Made by a program: the position numbers and the translations under genes. This document shows, piece after piece, positions 24,900 to 32,390 of a stretch of 64,000 nt of DNA; position 1 is the stretch's first letter; the number at the start of each line of letters is the position of its first letter. The notes below the pieces were generated by a model. It saw nothing but the letters and a program-made list of their open reading frames with translations. It was not told the DNA's origin and searched no databases. Source of the stretch: Mycobacteroides sp. LB1 (lineage in GTDB: Bacteria; Actinomycetota; Actinomycetes; Mycobacteriales; Mycobacteriaceae); assembly GCF_013449725.1 (NCBI RefSeq), contig NZ_JACCFF010000007.1, positions 186,001 through 250,000 of the forward strand, given 5' to 3'.

Positions 24900-24914
24900 A
24901 AAATGGGATTTTAT
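24898..24914. promoter_or_regulatory. AT-rich operator over the AraC-family promoter
   Basis: ATAAAAT-GGG-ATTTTAT is a perfect 7-bp inverted repeat, conspicuously A/T-rich in this GC-rich sequence. It abuts the ATG at 24899 and contains the -10 TAAAAT (24908-24913, minus strand). Autorepression is the simplest reading. Confidence 0.55.
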
Positions 24915-25024
24915 CGGAAGCTTGCAGCACTCTTCGCCTCGTGTCGATTCTTGCGATTGTGCTGGCCGGCCTGTTGCCGTCGCCCGGGCGGGAATAGCGA
25001 CCCGAACGTGGGGGTTGGCCGAGT

Positions 25025-25975
25025 ATGAAGCTCGGAGTAGCCATCGGCCGACCCCTCAGCGAACAGGGCGACACTAATCTCGTCGACTCCTTCATCGCGC
25101 ACGGGCGCAGGGTGGCCGATGCCGGGATTGGCACGCTATGGCTCGGGCAGATGTATCACTACGACTCCATCACGATGGCCGCGCTCGTCGGCCAAGCGGT
25201 TCCGGATGTCACCGTGGGGGTTTCGGTCATTCCCATCAATCCACGCCACCCCATCGAGGTATCCGCCGCTGCCCAGACAGCGCAGGCAGCCACCCACGGA
25301 AGATTCCAGCTGGGGCTGGGGCTCGGCGCCCCGGTCATCGAGGGTCCGAGCTACGGCCTGCGCGTGGACAAACCGATCCGCCACCTGCGCGAGTACCTGA
25401 CCGTTCTACGGCAGCTGTTGGATACCGGAACTGCAGACTTCCACGGTGAAACCATCACGGTTGCACCGAAATTCACTACCTCGCAGCCCGGCGGCGAGAA
25501 CATCCCCGTGTTGGTGGCAGCCATGGCGCCGCAGGCGTTGCGGGCCACCGGAGAGCTGGCCGACGGCACAATTCCCCTGCACGCCGGGCCGCGCGCACTG
25601 AGTCAGGACATCGTGCCGGTCATCGATGGTGCCGCCGAGCGGGCCGGACGGCCACGGCCACGTGTCATCGCCGGAGTGGCCGTTGTCGTCACCGCCGACC
25701 CGGAACGTGTGCGGGCGCTGGCCATCGAGGATATGGCGTTCTACGAGAACATCCCGTCGTATCGGAAAGTGCTTGACGCCCAAGGTGTTCAGCACACCGG
25801 GGAACTTGCGATCGTCGGTGACGAGGAGCATGTTGCCAAGGAGCTGCAGCGGTACTTCGACGCCGGGGCCACCGAGGTCTTCGCCAGCCATACCGAATTG
25901 GGCGGACCGGAGGACGAGGCGCGCACCTTGGCACTGCTGGGTGAGCTGAGTACCTTGCGTCGACACGCCCGCTAG
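25025..25975 (+). CDS. LLM-class F420-dependent oxidoreductase
   Basis: A 316-residue TIM-barrel protein of the luciferase-like monooxygenase superfamily, F420-dependent type. Features: TLWLGQMYHYDSITMAAL, VGVSVIPINPRHPIEVSAAA and GRFQLGLGLGAPVIEGPSYG, the F420-phosphate segment, followed by an insertion and GLRVDKPIRHLREYL. Expected reaction: hydride transfer with F420, made in part by FbiC encoded in this window; the substrate is unknown. It is divergent from the AraC-type regulator, with a 125-bp shared region. Two hairpins follow its stop. Confidence 0.87.
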   Translation: MKLGVAIGRPLSEQGDTNLVDSFIAHGRRVADAGIGTLWLGQMYHYDSITMAALVGQAVPDVTVGVSVIPINPRHPIEVSAAAQTAQAATHGRFQLGLGLGAPVIEGPSYGLRVDKPIRHLREYLTVLRQLLDTGTADFHGETITVAPKFTTSQPGGENIPVLVAAMAPQALRATGELADGTIPLHAGPRALSQDIVPVIDGAAERAGRPRPRVIAGVAVVVTADPERVRALAIEDMAFYENIPSYRKVLDAQGVQHTGELAIVGDEEHVAKELQRYFDAGATEVFASHTELGGPEDEARTLALLGELSTLRRHAR

Positions 25976-25998
25976 TGGAGGGATTGTGCGATACGAAT

Positions 25999-26040
25999 CC
26001 GCCGTAAGGCGGCGTGTCGGCGGGGCCGGTCAGCGGCCCC
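25999..26040 (+). terminator. Tandem hairpins after the LLM oxidoreductase
   Basis: Two stem-loops in a row: CCGCC-GTAA-GGCGG (25999-26012), then GGGGCCG-GTCAG-CGGCCCC (26022-26040, 7-bp perfect stem, 5-nt loop). They sit between the stop at 25975 and the promoter of the next gene. No U-tract; the second stem ends directly at the -10 TAGGCT. Confidence 0.6.
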
Positions 26041-26046
26041 TAGGCT
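26041..26046 (+). promoter_or_regulatory. Leaderless -10 for the first LOG-family gene
   Basis: TAGGCT, 6-nt spacer, GTG 26053, immediately downstream of a strong hairpin. Confidence 0.55.
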
Positions 26047-26052
26047 GGCAAC

Positions 26053-26808
26053 GTGCCAGAAAGCCCCGAACCCCAACTGCACGGACCGGTTCAGCTACGC
26101 CGTGACCGCTGCGAGAACGTCACCGCCGACCAGCGATTGCTGGATACCCGCGATACGACCACCTGGAACCACACCGATCCGTGGCGGGTGCTGCGCATCC
26201 AGGGCGAGTTTGTGGAGGGTTTCGACGCTCTCGCGGAAACCCCCAAGGCGGTAACAGTTTTCGGCTCGGCCAGAACGAAGCCAGATTCACCTGAATACCG
26301 GCTCGGTAGCGAGCTAGGCGTTGCCCTTGTCAAGGCCGGATACGCCGTCATCACCGGCGGCGGACCGGGCGCCATGGAGGCTGCCAACCGCGGTGCCAGT
26401 GAATCGGGCGGCTACTCGGTGGGCCTGGGCATCGAGCTGCCGTTCGAACAGGGCCTCAACGAATGGGTGGACCTGGGTATCAACTTCCGCTACTTCTTCG
26501 TCCGCAAGACGATGTTCGTCAAGTACGCGCAGGCCTTCGTCTGTCTGCCCGGCGGATTCGGCACGCTCGACGAACTCTTCGAGGCGCTCACCCTGGTGCA
26601 GACCCGCAAGGTCACGCGTTTCCCGATCATCCTGCTCGGCACCGAGTACTGGTCCGGGCTGCTCGACTGGATCCGCGGCACGCTGCTGCCCGCCGGCAAG
26701 GTCGGCGAACAGGACATCGCGCTGCTCTCGGTGACCGACAGCATTGAGGAGGCCATCGAGATCATCGTCAGGGCCGAGGCGGCCAACGGGAATGGAGCAC
26801 GCTCATGA
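26053..26808 (+). CDS. LOG-family Rossmann-fold protein (lysine-decarboxylase-like), long form
   Basis: A 251-residue TIGR00730-type protein with the signature PGGFGTLDELFE near residues 170-181, preceded by the nucleotide loop ITGGGPGAMEAANRGA. LOG enzymes release cytokinin or adenine-type bases by phosphoribohydrolysis of N6-modified AMP or AMP. The extra N-terminal 60 residues distinguish this longer form from the short LOG type of the next gene. It overlaps that gene by 4 nt (ATGA), suggesting the two function together. Confidence 0.85.
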   Translation: MPESPEPQLHGPVQLRRDRCENVTADQRLLDTRDTTTWNHTDPWRVLRIQGEFVEGFDALAETPKAVTVFGSARTKPDSPEYRLGSELGVALVKAGYAVITGGGPGAMEAANRGASESGGYSVGLGIELPFEQGLNEWVDLGINFRYFFVRKTMFVKYAQAFVCLPGGFGTLDELFEALTLVQTRKVTRFPIILLGTEYWSGLLDWIRGTLLPAGKVGEQDIALLSVTDSIEEAIEIIVRAEAANGNGARS

Positions 26809-27347
26809 GCCACTCGGTCTGCGTGTACTGCGCCTCCGGCCCGCGCCACCCCGAACTGCTCGACCTGGCCACCCGCTTGGGCGCCGCCATCGCCGAACGC
26901 GGATGGACCTTGGTATCCGGGGGAGGGAACGTCTCGGCCATGGGGGCCGTCGCCCAGGGAGCCCGGGCGTCGGGTGGACGGACCATCGGCGTCATCCCGA
27001 AGACACTCGTGCACCGCGAGGTTGCCGATACCGACGCCGACGAACTCATCGTCACCACCACCATGCGCGAACGCAAGCAGATCATGGAGGACAGGTCCGA
27101 CGCCTTCATCACGTTGCCTGGCGGAATCGGCACCCTCGAAGAGATCTTTGAGACCTGGACGGCCGGCTATCTGGGATTACACGAGAAGCCGGTGGTACTG
27201 CTTGACCCCGACGGTCACTACACCGGGCTGCTGCGCTGGCTCGACGAACTTCAGGACAAGGGCTACGTGTCAGCTCCTGCCCGGGACCGGCTGCTGGTGC
27301 ACACCGATATCGCGTCTGCCCTCGACGCGTGCAAACCGATGGATTGA
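26805..27347 (+). CDS. LOG-family phosphoribohydrolase, Rv1205-like
   Basis: A 180-residue short LOG protein. It begins VCVYCASGPRHPELLDLA and has LVSGGGNVSAMGAVAQGA and the catalytic PGGIGTLEEIFETWT. The Rv1205 ortholog is established as a cytokinin-activating enzyme whose accumulation yields aldehydes that sensitise M. tuberculosis to nitric oxide. Expected substrate: N6-substituted AMP, giving the free base and ribose-5-phosphate. It is coupled to the long LOG gene upstream and lies 70 bp before fadD6, the order seen around Rv1205-Rv1206. Confidence 0.9.
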   Translation: MSHSVCVYCASGPRHPELLDLATRLGAAIAERGWTLVSGGGNVSAMGAVAQGARASGGRTIGVIPKTLVHREVADTDADELIVTTTMRERKQIMEDRSDAFITLPGGIGTLEEIFETWTAGYLGLHEKPVVLLDPDGHYTGLLRWLDELQDKGYVSAPARDRLLVHTDIASALDACKPMD

Positions 27348-27417
27348 CGAGGACAGGTCGTTCGTCAACAATGCGGTGAGCCATTTCCTACTGGGCGGTA
27401 AGAACAGGGAGAACTAG

Positions 27418-29208
27418 ATGTCCGCACGCAGCGCTATTCCGTCGAACGCCCGCGAGCGGGTCCGACTGACCGAAGTGCTCGCGCAGCTTCCGGGTATGGC
27501 CCTCGATCTGCCGATCCTGGTGCGTGGCGTCCTCAGCGGTATCAAGTACAACCCCAAGGCGCGCTGGTCGATCGGTGCCTTGTTCGCCGATCGAGCCGCC
27601 AAGCACGCCGACCGGGTGTTCCTGCGCTTCGAGGGCAACGACATCACCTACGCCCAAGCCAACGCCACCGCCAACCGGTACGCCGCCACGCTGGCCTCCC
27701 ACGGTGTCGGCCGGGGCGATGTGGTGGGCATCATGCTGCGCAACTCCCCGCAGACCGTGCTTCTGATGCTGGCCACCGTGAAGCTCGGTGCCATCGCGGG
27801 CATGCTCAACTACAACCAGCGCGGACATGTACTCGCGCACAGCATCGGATTGCTCGACTCCAAGATGCTCGTCACCGAGGCCGAATTCGTGGATGCCGTC
27901 GGCGAATCCGGCGCCAACGTGGTCTCCCAATTGACCGCCGATGAGCTCGACCGGCTGTCGGTCCTGGCGCCTACTACCAATCCCGCCGCCACCGATGCGG
28001 TGATGACCAAGGACCGGGCGTTCTACATATTCACCTCCGGCACCACCGGACTGCCGAAAGCCAGTGTGATGACGCACTATCGGTGGTTACGCGGCATGTC
28101 CGGTGTCGGCGATATGGCGTTGCGCCTACGTCCCAACGATGTGCTGTACAGCTGTCTGCCGCTGTACCACAACAACGCCCTTACCCTTGCGGTTTCCACC
28201 ACCATCAACGCCGGAGCCACCCTGGCCATCGGACGGTCGTTCTCGGTATCGCGATTCTGGGATGAAGTCATCGCCAGCCGCGCAACGGCTTTCATCTACA
28301 TCGGCGAACTATGCCGGTACCTGCTCAACCAGCCGCCGAAGCCGACCGACCGCAAGCACAAGGTGCGCGTCATCATTGGGAACGGCCTACGGCCCGAGCT
28401 GTGGGGCGAATTCACCCACCGTTTCGGCATCAAGCGGGTGTGCGAGTTCTACTCGGCCAGCGAGTCCAACACCGCCTTCGTCAATGCGCTCAATATCGAC
28501 CGGACGGTGGGGATCTGCCCGATGCCCATCGCCTACGTGAAGTACGACGTGGAGACCGGCGAACCGTTGCGCAACGCGAAGGGCTTCCTAACGAAGGTCG
28601 GGGCCGGGGAGGCGGGCCTGCTCATCAGCAAGATCACCAGTCTCGCGCCGTTCGACGGATACACCGACCCGACCGCGAGCGAAAAGAAGCTGGTGCACGA
28701 CGCCTTTAAGAAGGGCGACACCTGGTTCAACACAGGCGATCTGATGCGCAATCTCGGCTGGGGCCATGCGGCGTTCGGCGACCGACTCGGTGACACCTTC
28801 CGGTGGAAGGGTGAGAATGTCGCCACCACCGAGGTGGAGGGCGCGCTCGATCACGACGACTCGATCGAAGAGGCCACGGTGTTCGGGGTGGAGGTGCCGG
28901 GCACCGACGGTCGCGCCGGTATGGCCGCCATCAAACTGCATGATGGTGTGGAACTCGATCTAAAGGCCCTGGGCGACAAGGCGTATCAAAATCTGCCTGC
29001 CTACGCGCTGCCGCTGTTCATCAGGATCGTGGACAGCCTGGAGCACACCACCACCTTCAAGAGCCGCAAGGTTGAGCTGCGCGACGAGGCCTACGGCGAG
29101 GCGGTGACCGATCCGCTGTATGTGCTGGCCGGTCGTGCCGAAGGCTACGTTCCGTTCTATCCCGAGTACGCGGCCGAGGTAGCGGCCGGTCAGCGTCCCA
29201 AGGGATAG
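27418..29208 (+). CDS. fadD6: Long-chain acyl-CoA synthetase FadD6 (FATP type)
   Basis: A 596-residue acyl-CoA synthetase of the fatty-acid-transport-protein subgroup, coupling uptake of long-chain fatty acids to CoA activation at the membrane. Motifs: IFTSGTTGLPKASVMTHYR (AMP-binding), YSCLPLYHNNALTL, CEFYSASESNTAFVNALN and the FATP-type GDLMRNLGWGHAAFGDRLGD with RWKGENVATTEVEG. The start has an AGGGAG site (27408-27413) 4 nt upstream. Corresponds to Rv1206. It is followed 25 bp later by the HNH gene. Confidence 0.93.
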   Translation: MSARSAIPSNARERVRLTEVLAQLPGMALDLPILVRGVLSGIKYNPKARWSIGALFADRAAKHADRVFLRFEGNDITYAQANATANRYAATLASHGVGRGDVVGIMLRNSPQTVLLMLATVKLGAIAGMLNYNQRGHVLAHSIGLLDSKMLVTEAEFVDAVGESGANVVSQLTADELDRLSVLAPTTNPAATDAVMTKDRAFYIFTSGTTGLPKASVMTHYRWLRGMSGVGDMALRLRPNDVLYSCLPLYHNNALTLAVSTTINAGATLAIGRSFSVSRFWDEVIASRATAFIYIGELCRYLLNQPPKPTDRKHKVRVIIGNGLRPELWGEFTHRFGIKRVCEFYSASESNTAFVNALNIDRTVGICPMPIAYVKYDVETGEPLRNAKGFLTKVGAGEAGLLISKITSLAPFDGYTDPTASEKKLVHDAFKKGDTWFNTGDLMRNLGWGHAAFGDRLGDTFRWKGENVATTEVEGALDHDDSIEEATVFGVEVPGTDGRAGMAAIKLHDGVELDLKALGDKAYQNLPAYALPLFIRIVDSLEHTTTFKSRKVELRDEAYGEAVTDPLYVLAGRAEGYVPFYPEYAAEVAAGQRPKG

Positions 29209-29221
29209 GCGCTCAAGGGTT

Positions 29222-29227
29222 TACTGT
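29222..29227 (+). promoter_or_regulatory. Leaderless -10 for the HNH gene
   Basis: TACTGT, 6-nt spacer, GTG 29234. Confidence 0.45.
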
Positions 29228-29233
29228 TCCAGC

Positions 29234-29566
29234 GTGGGAGTCACCCGTCGGGTACGTGCGGCGCGCCGCCGTCAGCGACGGGTACGGCTTGCCGACAACG
29301 ACCTGACCGATGCCGAATGGTCGGCGTTGATGGACGCCTGGGGTGGCTGCGCGTACTGCGGTGAAACAGGGGCTCCGCTGCAACGTGATTGCGTTCAGGC
29401 GATCTCACGCGGTGGGCGGTACACCCGATCCAATGTGGTGCCCGCCTGCGCATCGTGCAACGCCAGCAAGTGCAATGCGGAAGTGACCAGCTGGATGCGG
29501 CGTAAACGGCTCGACGAGACCGCTTTCTTGCGTCGCTACGTGGAGGTCACCCGCGCGCAGGCCTAG
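29234..29566 (+). CDS. Small HNH nuclease-domain protein
   Basis: A 110-residue protein with an Arg-rich N-terminus (MGVTRRVRAARRRQRRVRL) and one HNH-type zinc-finger nuclease domain: C-A-Y-C-G, then DCVQAISRGGRYTRSNVVPACASCNASK, i.e. two C-x2-C pairs around the catalytic segment. In the usual H-N-H core the first His precedes the N; here the equivalent position reads D-C-V-Q, so catalytic activity is uncertain. No transposase, intron or phage gene is nearby. It lies between fadD6 and a palindromic repeat. Role unknown. Confidence 0.8.
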   Translation: MGVTRRVRAARRRQRRVRLADNDLTDAEWSALMDAWGGCAYCGETGAPLQRDCVQAISRGGRYTRSNVVPACASCNASKCNAEVTSWMRRKRLDETAFLRRYVEVTRAQA

Positions 29567-29632
29567 GCGGTGTACACGCCGCTCGGGGATGCCGAGCACG
29601 TCGGCGCCCCCGCGCTGCAGCGTGCATTTCTT

Positions 29633-29696
29633 GCGCCGAGCGTGAAGCTATGGCGGGAAATCGGCCGAAATCTCGCCATGACTTCACACTCGGCGC
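29633..29696. repeat. 64-bp dispersed palindromic element, copy 2
   Basis: Inverted repeat GCGCCGAG...CTCGGCGC with GTGAAG/CTTCAC and ATGGCG/CGCCAT arms and a self-complementary centre TCGGCCGA. Its left arm shares GCCGAGCGTGAAGC-Y-ATGGCGGGA with the element at 10541-10600. It lies in the 163-bp gap between the HNH gene and folP2, 33 bp before the folP2 start. Confidence 0.8.
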
Positions 29697-29729
29697 GAGC
29701 GTGGAGGGCCTGGCCTGCACAATGAGGGC

Positions 29730-30605
29730 GTGCAGGAGACGTTCTGTGGACGACCCGTCCGCACCGATCGCGCCCTCATCATGGCGATCGTCAACCGCAC
29801 ACCCGACTCCTTCTACGACCGCGGAGCCACCTTCACCGACGAGGCCGCCCAGGCGGCCGTGCACAAAGCGGTAGCCGATGGCGCGGATGTTGTAGACATC
29901 GGTGGAGTCAAGGCCGGCCCGGGGGACAACGTCGACGCTGAGGCCGAGATCGCCCGCGTGGTGCCCTTCATCGAATGGGTGCGGGATACCCATCCAGACC
30001 TGCTGATCAGTGTCGACACCTGGCGTGCCGCGGTGGCGGACAAGGCCTGCGCGGCCGGCGCCGACCTGATCAACGACACCTGGGCGGGGACCGATCCCGA
30101 CCTACCCGGTGTGGCGGCCGCGCGGGGTGCCGGGCTGGTTTGCTCGCATACCGGTGGTGCAGTGCCGCGTACTCGGCCGTTTCGCGTCAACTATGGGTCT
30201 GAAGTCGACGGCGTCGTGCGTTCCGTCATCGCCGAAGTGACCACCGCCGCCGAGCGGGCGGTAGCGCTGGGGGTTGCCAGGGATGCGATTCTGATCGATC
30301 CGACCCATGATTTCGGCAAAAACACGTTCCACGGGCTCGCTTTGTTGCGCCAGGTAAACGATCTCGTTAATACCGGGTGGCCTGTGTTGATGGCGTTGAG
30401 CAACAAGGATTTTATCGGGGAGACTCTTGGTGTGGGACTGACGGAACGACTCGAGGGCACTCTTGCCGCCACCGCGCTGGCGGCGGCGGCGGGTGCCCGG
30501 ATGTTCCGGGTGCATGAAGTCGGACCCACCCGTCGCACGCTGGAAATGGTGGGCTCCATCGTCGGAACCCGTCCTCCGGCGAGAACTGTAAGGGGGCTGG
30601 CATGA
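29730..30605 (+). CDS. folP2: Dihydropteroate-synthase-like protein FolP2
   Basis: A 291-residue DHPS-fold barrel. The start region ALIMAIVNRTPDSFYDRGATF corresponds to DHPS signature 1, and GADVVDIGGVKAGPGD to signature 2. The usual N-V-T-P-D-S-F-S-D-G is altered to N-R-T-P-D-S-F-Y-D-R, a difference known for mycobacterial FolP2, which is reported not to act as a dihydropteroate synthase. ATGA overlap with gpgS (30602-30605) places it in the same transcript and suggests a link to methylglucose polysaccharide synthesis rather than folate. Confidence 0.9.
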   Translation: MQETFCGRPVRTDRALIMAIVNRTPDSFYDRGATFTDEAAQAAVHKAVADGADVVDIGGVKAGPGDNVDAEAEIARVVPFIEWVRDTHPDLLISVDTWRAAVADKACAAGADLINDTWAGTDPDLPGVAAARGAGLVCSHTGGAVPRTRPFRVNYGSEVDGVVRSVIAEVTTAAERAVALGVARDAILIDPTHDFGKNTFHGLALLRQVNDLVNTGWPVLMALSNKDFIGETLGVGLTERLEGTLAATALAAAAGARMFRVHEVGPTRRTLEMVGSIVGTRPPARTVRGLA

Positions 30606-31537
30606 CCCATCAACTGGCCGAGACTGTTGGAATCGACCCGAGCTGGCTCGACACCCACAGCTGGAACCGGCCTGAGTGGACAATCGAACAGCTCATCGCC
30701 GCGAAGAAGGGCCGCACCGTTTCGGTGGTGCTCCCCGCGCTCAACGAGCAGGAGACCGTCGCAGCCGTCGTCGACACCATCAGCCCGCTGCTGGGTGGTT
30801 TGGTGGACGAGCTGATCGTGCTCGACTCAGGCTCCACCGACGACACCGCGATCCGTGCGGTGTCCGCTGGAGCACGGGTGGTCAGCCGTGAACAGGCACT
30901 GCCCGAAGTGCCGCCCAATCCCGGCAAGGGTGAGGTGCTGTGGCGGTCGGTGGCTGCGACGACAGGCGACCTGATCGCGTTCGTCGACTCTGATCTCATC
31001 GACCCCGACCCGATGTTCGTGCCGCATCTGCTGGGTCCGCTGCTGCTGCATTCCGGTGTACACCTCGTCAAAGGCTTCTATCGGCGTCCGCTCAAGGTGA
31101 GCGGGGCTGAGGATGCCAACGGTGGTGGACGGGTGACCGAGTTGGTGGCGAGGCCCATGCTGGCCGCACTGCGGCCCGAGCTGAGCTGCGTGGTGCAGCC
31201 CTTGGGTGGCGAGTACGCGGGAACCCGTGAACTGCTGTCCTCAGTGCCGTTCGCGCCCGGGTACGGCGTCGAGATCGGCCTGCTCATCGACACCTATGAC
31301 CGGCTCGGACTGGGGGCGATCGGTCAGGTGAACCTCGGCGTGCGCAGCCACCGTAATCGGCCGTTGGTCGAACTTGGGGTGATGAGCCGGCAGGTGATGG
31401 CGACCATGTTGTCGCGGTGCGGTATCCCCGACTCTGGGGTGGGAATCACCCAGTTCTTCGCCGACGGCGACGGGTTCACCCCGCGCAGTTCGACGGTCTC
31501 GCTGGACGACCGCCCACCCATGAACACTCTGCGCTGA
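30602..31537 (+). CDS. gpgS: Glucosyl-3-phosphoglycerate synthase GpgS
   Basis: GT81 retaining glucosyltransferase that joins glucose from a nucleotide sugar to 3-phosphoglycerate, the primer for methylglucose lipopolysaccharide. The 311-residue GT-A protein has VSVVLPALNEQETVA, the metal-binding DSD in FVDSDLIDPDP, KGFYRRPL and QPLGGEYAGTRELL near the acceptor site. Length and order folP2-gpgS match Rv1207-Rv1208. It converges with the PNPOx-like gene 8 bp downstream. Confidence 0.95.
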   Translation: MTHQLAETVGIDPSWLDTHSWNRPEWTIEQLIAAKKGRTVSVVLPALNEQETVAAVVDTISPLLGGLVDELIVLDSGSTDDTAIRAVSAGARVVSREQALPEVPPNPGKGEVLWRSVAATTGDLIAFVDSDLIDPDPMFVPHLLGPLLLHSGVHLVKGFYRRPLKVSGAEDANGGGRVTELVARPMLAALRPELSCVVQPLGGEYAGTRELLSSVPFAPGYGVEIGLLIDTYDRLGLGAIGQVNLGVRSHRNRPLVELGVMSRQVMATMLSRCGIPDSGVGITQFFADGDGFTPRSSTVSLDDRPPMNTLR

Positions 31538-31545
31538 CGGGGGCC

Positions 31546-32037
31546 TCAGGCCTTTCGGATCTCGCGCTCGCCTGCGGCGGGCGACCAGACGGTGACGGTC
31601 ATGTGGCCGTCCTCCAGGCGTACGGCGGATGCTCCCTCGATATCGGCGACGTAGAACGGCGCGAACCGTCGCCCGCGCAGGTCGAATCCGATAGCCGCGT
31701 ACAGATGTTCGGCGAACGCGGTATGCAGGTCTAGGTCTTGTTCGTCGCGCACCGTGCCCCAAACCTTCGCGTCACCCTCGCTGACCTGGGTGTCGACCGT
31801 AGCGGTGTGCAGTTCGAACCGGGGATCACGGGCCAGGTCCGCGAGCTTCGTGGTGCCCGGCATGCCGCCGACGATCAAGCGGCCCGCGAAGACCCGTGGT
31901 TCCATCGGACTGATCCGGGGAGCGCCGCTGTGTCGAAGCGTCGACAGGAAGCAGAGATTGCGTGTCGCGGCATGCCGACGGGTGAAGACTCCGGCGATCA
32001 CGGGAGCCCGCTGTGTGAACTCGTTCCAGGAGACCAC
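31546..32037 (-). CDS. PNPOx-like split-barrel flavin/F420-binding protein
   Basis: A 163-residue split-barrel protein of the pyridoxamine-5'-phosphate-oxidase-like superfamily: RHAATRNLCFLSTLRHSGAP and RISPMEPRVFAGRLIVGG, followed by TTKLADLARDPRFELHTA, the pattern that holds FMN or F420. A variable C-terminal half carries the remaining strands. GTG start, 47 bp divergent from the DivIVA-like gene. The reaction is unknown; absence of a nearby partner prevents narrowing. Confidence 0.8.
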   Translation of the reverse strand: MVSWNEFTQRAPVIAGVFTRRHAATRNLCFLSTLRHSGAPRISPMEPRVFAGRLIVGGMPGTTKLADLARDPRFELHTATVDTQVSEGDAKVWGTVRDEQDLDLHTAFAEHLYAAIGFDLRGRRFAPFYVADIEGASAVRLEDGHMTVTVWSPAAGEREIRKA

Positions 32038-32084
32038 GTGCCGATGCTACGACGTTGTCGGACCTCGCTGGCAAGATCGGTGTC

Positions 32085-32390
32085 GTGACGTTCGCTCTGA
32101 CGTATCTGCTGGTTCTCATCGCGGTGGCCGCTGTGCTGTTCGTGCTGGGCTCGACGCTCTTCGGTCGCGGTGAGGAGTTGCCGCCCCTGCCCAAGGGCAC
32201 CACGGCGACCGTCCTGCCCGCTGAGAAGGTGACGGGTGCAGATGTGGATGCCGTCAAGTTCTCCCTGGTGTTCCGCGGCTACAAGGCCAGTGAGGTCGAC
32301 TGGGTGTTGGACCGGCTCGGCCGGCAGATCGACGAGCTGCGCGCCGAGCTCACGGAGGCCCGGGGCGCGGCCAATGCCAATGCCGAGTAA
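32085..32390 (+). CDS. DivIVA-domain single-pass membrane protein, Rv1209-like
   Basis: A 101-residue protein. An N-terminal transmembrane helix (ALTYLLVLIAVAAVLFVLG, residues 3-21) is followed by a short DivIVA-like helix (FSLVFRGYKASEVDWVLDRL, then IDELRAELTEA), the F-x2-x-x-x-G-Y-x-x-x-E-V motif of DivIVA/Wag31-type proteins. This suggests a role at curved membranes or the pole. GTG 32085 was preferred to an upstream TTG because it precedes the membrane helix directly. Overlaps tag by 11 nt. Confidence 0.83.
   Translation: MTFALTYLLVLIAVAAVLFVLGSTLFGRGEELPPLPKGTTATVLPAEKVTGADVDAVKFSLVFRGYKASEVDWVLDRLGRQIDELRAELTEARGAANANAE

Noticed and set aside
29234..29696. HNH gene plus palindrome considered as a mobile element or intron remnant
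   Set aside because: No target-site duplication, no recombinase and no interrupted host gene were seen, and the palindrome also occurs at 10541 without an HNH gene.
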